In this document: positions 59,253 to 64,000 of the stretch, piece by piece | Layout: each line of letters begins with the position of its first letter | How positions within the stretch are numbered: position 1 is the stretch's first letter | DNA from: Pseudomonas putida | Lineage (GTDB): Bacteria > Pseudomonadota > Gammaproteobacteria > Pseudomonadales > Pseudomonadaceae | NCBI GenBank assembly: GCA_029953615.1 | Contig: CP124529.1 | Location: 2,852,501-2,916,500 of the forward strand | Length of the DNA: 64,000 nt | Direction: 5' to 3' | Made by a program: the position numbers and the translations under genes | Notes under the pieces: model-generated | Database searches by the model: none | The model's input: the letters and a program-made list of their open reading frames with translations, nothing else | What the model was told of the DNA's origin: nothing

Positions 59253-60242
59253 TCAGGCCCGCTCCCCACACAGGTCCAGGGCAAACCACCGCTCTGCCGT
59301 GTCGACATCCAGCCCCGCTCCCAGCAGCGCAACCATCTTGGCCAGTGCCGCCTCGCGGGTCATGCCCCCGCCACTGACCAGCCCGGCCCCGCGCAAGCGG
59401 TTACCCGCCGCATAGGTATCGAACACCACCGACCCCTCAGGGCACTGGCTGATAGCCGCCAGCATCACGCCCCGCTGGCGCGCCGCACTCAGCACATCCA
59501 GCAATGCCTGGTCATCCGATGGCCCGGTACCGCTGCCATAGCACTCCAGCAGCAGCCCTTGCACGCCGCTGCCCAGCAGTGCCTGCAAGTGCGCGGCCTG
59601 CAAGCCCGGGAACACCGGCACTACCGCCAGGTTGACCGGCTGGCGCGGGTGCTTGTAGCCAAGCTCGGCAGGGATCGCCGTAGCGCGCTCACTGTCACGA
59701 TGGCGCGGCAGCGCGGCGAAGGCATCGAACGCCTCGCTGCGCAGCTTCGAAGCCCGGCAGCCATGCAGCAACTGGCCGTGGAAGTACAGCTGCACGCCAG
59801 CTTCCAGCCCTTGTTCGAACTGGCGCAGCGCGCCGCACAGGTTGCCCCATGCATCGCTGTCTGCGGCACCCGCCGGCAGCATCGAGCCGGTCAGCAACAC
59901 CGGCACCGGCAGGCCCAGCAGCAGGAATGACAATGCCGCGGCGCTATAGGCCAGGCTGTCGGTGCCATGCAGCACCAGCACGCCATCATGGCCAGCCACC
60001 TCTACCGCTGCGACGATGGCATCGCGCATCGCCAGCCAGTTGTGCTGTTGCATGTTGGCGCTGTCCAGCAGCGGGTCCAGTTCCTGCAGGGTCCATTGCA
60101 GCTGAGGCGCATCGGCCATGTGGGCGAAGTGTTCGCGCATGCGCGCTTCGAAGCCACCTGCCGGCGCCAGGCCTTCGGGGGTTTCGAGCATGCCGATGGT
60201 GCCCCCGGTATAGAGAACGAGGAGATTGTTTACTGCTCGCAT
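59253..60242 (-). CDS. ansA: L-asparaginase, type I-like
   Basis: Hydrolyses asparagine to aspartate and ammonia. The 329-residue product has the first catalytic threonine in VLYTGGTIGM (about residues 9-18) and the second in VLHGTDSLAYSAAALSFLL. No signal peptide is seen, so it is a cytoplasmic form like AnsA. Start MRAVNNLLVLYTGGTIGM is preferred; ATG 60251 (MLPMRAV) is an alternative three codons upstream. No strong ribosome-binding site was seen for either. Confidence 0.9.
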   Translation of the reverse strand: MRAVNNLLVLYTGGTIGMLETPEGLAPAGGFEARMREHFAHMADAPQLQWTLQELDPLLDSANMQQHNWLAMRDAIVAAVEVAGHDGVLVLHGTDSLAYSAAALSFLLLGLPVPVLLTGSMLPAGAADSDAWGNLCGALRQFEQGLEAGVQLYFHGQLLHGCRASKLRSEAFDAFAALPRHRDSERATAIPAELGYKHPRQPVNLAVVPVFPGLQAAHLQALLGSGVQGLLLECYGSGTGPSDDQALLDVLSAARQRGVMLAAISQCPEGSVVFDTYAAGNRLRGAGLVSGGGMTREAALAKMVALLGAGLDVDTAERWFALDLCGERA

Positions 60243-60312
60243 GGGAAGCATCCGTAGCGGTGAGCGGAGAAAGGTAAGCCGCCCACGGACGGGGCGGCTG
60301 GAAGGGAGAATA

Positions 60313-61756
60313 TCAGCGCTGTGTCTGGACTTCGCCGACTGCTTTGTCAGTGGCTGTTTCCGCCTGCGGATTGGCAGGCCAGGCATTGCGGTCCAGGTCC
60401 AGGTCAGCGAACTTGGCCGAATCGAACACCGGCTGGTCGACGCCGGCTTTGCGCTGGTCGTCGTAGTCGCGCATTACCCGCAGGCCGACCTTGAACAGCA
60501 GGGCCAGGGCAATCAGGTTGACGAAGGCCAGGCAGGTCATGGTGATGTCGGCGAAGGCGAACACGGTCGACAGGTCCTGCAGCGAACCCCATACCACCAG
60601 TGCCAGCACCAGGCCACGGAACACCATCAGTACCACGCGATTGCGGGTGAGGAACTGCAGGCTGTTCTCGCCCAGGTAGTAGTTGTAGAGGATGCAGGTG
60701 AACACGAACAGCGACAATGCCACGCTGACGAACACACGGCCCCAGTCACCAACCACGGCAGCCAGCGAGTTCTGGGTCAGGACGATGCCGTCACCTTCGA
60801 AGCCCGGGGTGTAGAAGCCCGACAGCAGGATCAGCAGCGCGGTGCAGGTGCAGATCACGAAGGTGTCGAGGAACACGCTGAAGGCCTGGACCACGCCCTG
60901 GGCACCCGGGTGTTTCACGGCGGCCACGGCGGCGACGTTCGGCGCACTGCCCAGGCCCGCTTCGTTGGCGAACACACCACGCTTCACGCCCATGACGATG
61001 GCGCTGCCGAGGCAGGCCGCCGAACGCCGGGTCGAGGCCGAAGGCGCTCTTGAAGATGGTTTCCAGCATGGCTGGCACGTGTTCGATCTGGGTGCCGATC
61101 ACGTACAGGGTCACGCCGATGTAGGCCAGGGTCTTGACCGGTACCAGCAGGTCCGACACTGCGGCAATGCGCTTGATGCCGCCGATGAAGGTGATGGCCA
61201 GCAGCACGGCGAGGACGATGCCGGTGTGTTTGGGGTCGAAGGCGAAGGCGTTCTGCAGCGAGTGGGTCACGGTGTACGACTGCAGGCCGATGAAGGCGAA
61301 GCCGTAGGTGACCAACAGCAGGATCGAGAACACGATGGCCATGCTTTTCAGCTTCAGGCCATGCTGGATGTAGTAGGCCGGGCCGCCACGGTACAGGCCG
61401 TCGCCGTCGGCGCGCTTGTAGACCTGGGCCAGGGTACATTCGAAGAAGCTGCTGGACATGCCCACCAGTGCGGTAACCCACATCCAGAACACTGCGCCTG
61501 GGCCGCCGAGGGTCACGGCGATGCCGACACCGGCAATGTTACCGGCGCCCACGCGGCCGGCCAGGCTCAGCATCAGGGCCTGGAAGGAGCTCAGCTGGCC
61601 AGCCTGGCCACGCAGCGACTCCTTGAACACACCGAACATGTGGCCAAAGTGGCGGAACTGGACGAACCGGGAGCGGATGGTGAAATAGCTACCCAGCCCT
61701 ACGATCAGCACAATGAGAAGTTTCCCCGAGAGGAAATCGTTGAGTACTTCGAGCAT
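60313..61756 (-). CDS. Alanine/glycine:cation symporter (AGCS family), frame broken by one extra base
   Basis: Sodium-coupled amino-acid importer in the inner membrane. About ten membrane segments are visible, with the family signature LSLAGRVGAGNIAGVGIAVT-like block and GGPGAVFWMWVTALVGM, and GVKRGVFANEAGLGSAPNVA in the second half. The frame breaks after AFGGL. Removing one G at 61011-61012 joins AFGGLLGSAIVMGVKRGVFA and gives 480 residues. Start MLEVLNDFLSGKLLIVLIVG. Divergent from the XRE regulator at 61936. Confidence 0.88.
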
Positions 61757-61935
61757 TGGAAAATGACCTCGATTCTTATTGTTCGTGTGGAAAGACCAGC
61801 GGACGGCGGGCGCACCGCTATTCGTTGGGGCGCATGGTTGGCTATGACAAGACCGGTTACAATTTCGCGGGTTGCTCTGTTTTGGTGCAACTTGATGCTA
61901 CAATTGCGCCATTCGCGTCACCTGAGCCTCGTGTC

Positions 61936-62745
61936 ATGAGCGATCATTTCGCTACCAATCTAAAACTGGCCTGCAGCCACTACCGCTCTATCTCGGAAGT
62001 TTGCCGCAAGCTTGCGATCAATCGCGCACAGTTCAACAAGTACCTGAGCGGGCAGAGCCGTCCGACGGCATTCAACCTCAAGCGCATCAGCGACTTCTTC
62101 GGTGTCGAGGATTACGAACTCAATTTGCCGCCCGAGCAGTTCAGCCGCCTGATCGGCGCGCGCGTGCCTACCTTGGCCGAGCAACCCGGGGACCCGATCA
62201 GCGATTTGTTCCGCCCCTTGCACGAACATGCCGGCAATCTGTCGCGCTATTGCGGCTACTACCTGGAGTATTCCAACTGCATGTCGGTGCCGGGCACGAT
62301 CCTGGTGTCGCTGGTGCACCTGTGGGAAGAGCGCGGGCAGTTCCTGTTCGAGCGTCAGGAACGCCAGGAGCGCTCCACCGCTACCAATCCCCATGCCGAG
62401 GTGCGTTGCCGCTACCTGGGGGCGGCGTTCCAGTTACAGGACCGCATGTTCCTGGTCGACTACGAGTCGCTGACCTTCAACGAGATGAGCCAGACCATCC
62501 TCATCCCCAGCTTCAAAAGCCGCATTACCCGCCTGAACGGCCTGAAGGCCGGCGTTTCCAGCGGCGACCAGCGCTACCCTGCGTGCACCCGGGTGGTGTG
62601 GGATTACCTGGGAGAGGAGATCAATCGCATCAACGCCTATCGCCAGGTAAAACTGTACCAGCCGGATGATCCACGTATAGATGACGACATACGTGAGCGT
62701 TTGAGTGCGAGACCGCTTACTAACGGGTTGTTTGAAATCAAGTAG
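61936..62745 (+). CDS. XRE-type helix-turn-helix transcriptional regulator
   Basis: A 269-residue protein with an N-terminal HTH (about residues 5-55: SISEVCRKLAINRAQFNKYL, SGQSRPTAFNLKRISDFFGV). A larger C-terminal part follows, with no domain I can name (LSRYCGYYLEYSNCMSVPG). Start ATG 61936 is chosen because the HTH begins right after it; upstream in-frame sequence to 61756 is not conserved-looking. It is divergent from the symporter across 179 bases and may control it. Confidence 0.82.
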   Translation: MSDHFATNLKLACSHYRSISEVCRKLAINRAQFNKYLSGQSRPTAFNLKRISDFFGVEDYELNLPPEQFSRLIGARVPTLAEQPGDPISDLFRPLHEHAGNLSRYCGYYLEYSNCMSVPGTILVSLVHLWEERGQFLFERQERQERSTATNPHAEVRCRYLGAAFQLQDRMFLVDYESLTFNEMSQTILIPSFKSRITRLNGLKAGVSSGDQRYPACTRVVWDYLGEEINRINAYRQVKLYQPDDPRIDDDIRERLSARPLTNGLFEIK

Positions 62746-62757
62746 TGGTCGACACGT

Positions 62758-63603
62758 TCAGGCGTCATCGAGAATGAAGGCTTCCACAGCGCTCGCAACC
62801 TGATCGGCAATTGCCGGTGTATTGCGTAAGTGGGCAGCGATGCCATGGTCGCAGTCTGTTAGAAACAGGCAGTGCAAACGCGACGCTGAAACGGATTGCA
62901 TCAGGGCCTGGGTAACTTCTTCAGGGATCGGGCTGTAGCGTTCAGTGCCGGCAAGCCACAGGTTGCCGGCGCTTGTTCCAGGGCCTTTGCCGAATCGCTG
63001 TGAGTTGAGCCCGTCGTATTCGCCAATCACCATCATTACTCTTCCAGGGAACTGGCTGAGGAAGGCGTAGCTATCGCTTTCGAGAAAGCCGAAAGGCTTG
63101 CTGATGGCAGCAGTGAATGCCGGGCCAAACGGCGCCTTGTGGGCATGGTCTGGATAGACTGCCGGGCAGATCAGTACGATGTTGTCCACTTGTGGCAAGC
63201 GTGCCGCGAGCTTGAGCGTGATTGCCGCGCCGAGGCTGTGGCCGATGAGCGTTCGGCATCGCGGTGCGATATGCGCGTGGAAACGCTGTGCTTCGTCAAG
63301 ATTGGTGGCCAGTGACGGCGATATTGCGCCTGGCTCACTGGCGAGGCTATGACCTGACAGATTGGCAGTGAGTGAACCAATGCCGGCGGCTTGCAGGCGA
63401 TAGAGCAGGGGATTGAGCCGGGTAAAGTCGGAGCGAGCGCCCCCCAGGACGAATGCCGGCGCTGCGCGTTCGATATCGGGTACCAGCAATCGGGCTTGTT
63501 GCTGGTAGTTTTCAAATACTTCGTCGATGAACAGTTCTTTGCCAGGGGCAAGTTCGTCGAACTGCCATTTCAGGCGCTGAGGGGAACCCGTTTGAAAGTG
63601 CAT
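62758..63603 (-). CDS. Alpha/beta hydrolase
   Basis: A 281-residue protein with the alpha/beta-hydrolase nucleophile elbow LIGHSLGAAITLKLAA (serine near residue 123). An oxyanion-side AFVLGGARSDF precedes it, a late acidic residue is in VIGEYDGLN, and the catalytic histidine is in LTDCDHGIAAHL. No signal peptide. The substrate is unknown; the fold also fits lipases, esterases and peptidases. It converges with the XRE gene, 12 bases apart. AGAGAG lies before the ATG. Confidence 0.8.
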   Translation of the reverse strand: MHFQTGSPQRLKWQFDELAPGKELFIDEVFENYQQQARLLVPDIERAAPAFVLGGARSDFTRLNPLLYRLQAAGIGSLTANLSGHSLASEPGAISPSLATNLDEAQRFHAHIAPRCRTLIGHSLGAAITLKLAARLPQVDNIVLICPAVYPDHAHKAPFGPAFTAAISKPFGFLESDSYAFLSQFPGRVMMVIGEYDGLNSQRFGKGPGTSAGNLWLAGTERYSPIPEEVTQALMQSVSASRLHCLFLTDCDHGIAAHLRNTPAIADQVASAVEAFILDDA

Positions 63604-63842
63604 GGTGCTCTCTGGAAGAACCGGCTTTGGCCTGAAGGCAGAATAAGCGGTTATCAGCAGCAGCGGAAGTCAGCTCGCTCCTGGTATTTCACCGGCGATT
63701 TCTATCGGTGGCGGTGTTGAACTGTGAAACTCTGGAATCACTGCCACAGTGGGATCGAACGGGGCCGGTGTTGGACTTCCCCGCCCAGAAACCGCAAAAT
63801 GACCCCTTTCCTTCAATCAACCTCTCCGGATCTGCTGACTCT
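63604..63842. other. Intergenic region between the hydrolase and the last gene
   Basis: 239 bases between two divergently transcribed genes. I see no RNA gene, repeat or terminator. Small inverted elements such as CACCGGCGATTTCTATCGGTGGCGGTG (within 63690-63716) are present but without clear function; promoters for both genes should lie here. Confidence 0.4.
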
Positions 63843-64000
63843 ATGCGTATGCGCCTAATGCTGTTGGGTGGTGGCAATGCCCTCGGGCAAGCGCTGATTC
63901 GTCTTGGGGCCGAGGAGGACATCGCATTCCTGGCGCCGCGCCCCCCCGAGAACGGCTGGACGCCGGCCAGCCTCACCCAGTTGCTCGACGACCATCGCCC
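63843..64000 (+). CDS. NAD(P)-binding sugar-nucleotide epimerase/reductase-like protein (partial, 5' end)
   Basis: The first 52 codons read MRMRLMLLGGGNALGQALIR followed by LGAEEDIAFLAPRPPENGW. The GGGNALGQ loop is a Rossmann dinucleotide-binding motif of the RmlD-like type. The gene runs off the window. Start ATG 63843; ATG 63849 is possible. The family assignment rests on the short N-terminus and the usual P. putida gene order. Confidence 0.65.
   Translation, partial: MRMRLMLLGGGNALGQALIRLGAEEDIAFLAPRPPENGWTPASLTQLLDDHR

Overview
The window is a 64 kb piece of a chromosome from a Pseudomonas, most likely the P. putida group. This rests on the rRNA sequences, high G+C codon use, and P. putida-type REP palindromes (GCTCCYACAGG core). 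The gene order is also typical: rrn, birA, coaX, tRNA-tuf, secE-nusG, the str/S10/spc/alpha ribosomal operons, katA, bfr, uvrA, ssb, formate dehydrogenase with the sel genes. No prophage, CRISPR array or complete insertion sequence is visible.

Layout. 1-3.7 kb: end of an rRNA operon (16S 3' end, a spacer without tRNA genes, 23S, 5S, terminator). 3.8-6 kb: birA, coaX and a small membrane protein. 6.1-8.8 kb: tRNA-Tyr/Gly/Thr, first tuf, tRNA-Trp, secE, nusG. 8.9-19.8 kb: rplKAJL-rpoBC. 19.8-24.3 kb: rpsL, rpsG, fusA, second tuf. 24.35-38.1 kb: the S10, spc and alpha operons, rpsJ to rplQ. 38.3-43.4 kb: katA, bfr and uvrA (minus strand). 43.5-45.5 kb: a YajR-like MFS transporter and ssb. 45.6-46.4 kb: a small accessory patch with an orphan membrane protein and a transporter remnant. 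46.4-49.7 kb: a MocR regulator divergent from a TauE/SafE-family permease and a YdfG/IsfD-like dehydrogenase. 49.9-59.1 kb: a selenocysteine formate dehydrogenase operon (fdoGHI, fdhE) followed by selA, selB and tRNA-Sec. 59.2-64 kb: asparaginase, an alanine/sodium symporter, an XRE regulator, an alpha/beta hydrolase and the start of a nucleotide-sugar/NAD(P)-binding protein.

How it fits together. The first 38 kb is the transcription-translation core of the cell. It is broken into units by hairpins and by strong sigma70-type promoters that sit inside or directly behind those hairpins. The best candidate for an undescribed control element is the rpsJ-rplC spacer. It holds a 45-base ungapped copy (40/45 identical) of the domain I segment of the window's own 23S rRNA, the segment that in E. 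coli corresponds to the L4/L24 binding site, placed just before the L3-L4 genes. The 50-59 kb block is a self-contained selenoprotein island: the Sec enzyme, its maturation factor and most of the Sec insertion machinery (selD is not in the window). The MocR-permease-dehydrogenase trio resembles isethionate-forming (Isf) gene sets, and its divergent intergenic region carries three copies of an ATTGCATCGAT-like motif.

Sequence quality. Five conserved genes (coaX, rpoA, the MocR gene, selB, the symporter) each contain exactly one extra base. Removing it restores the normal frame and the expected length. Because rpoA is essential, at least that one is almost certainly a sequence error, and the others probably are too.
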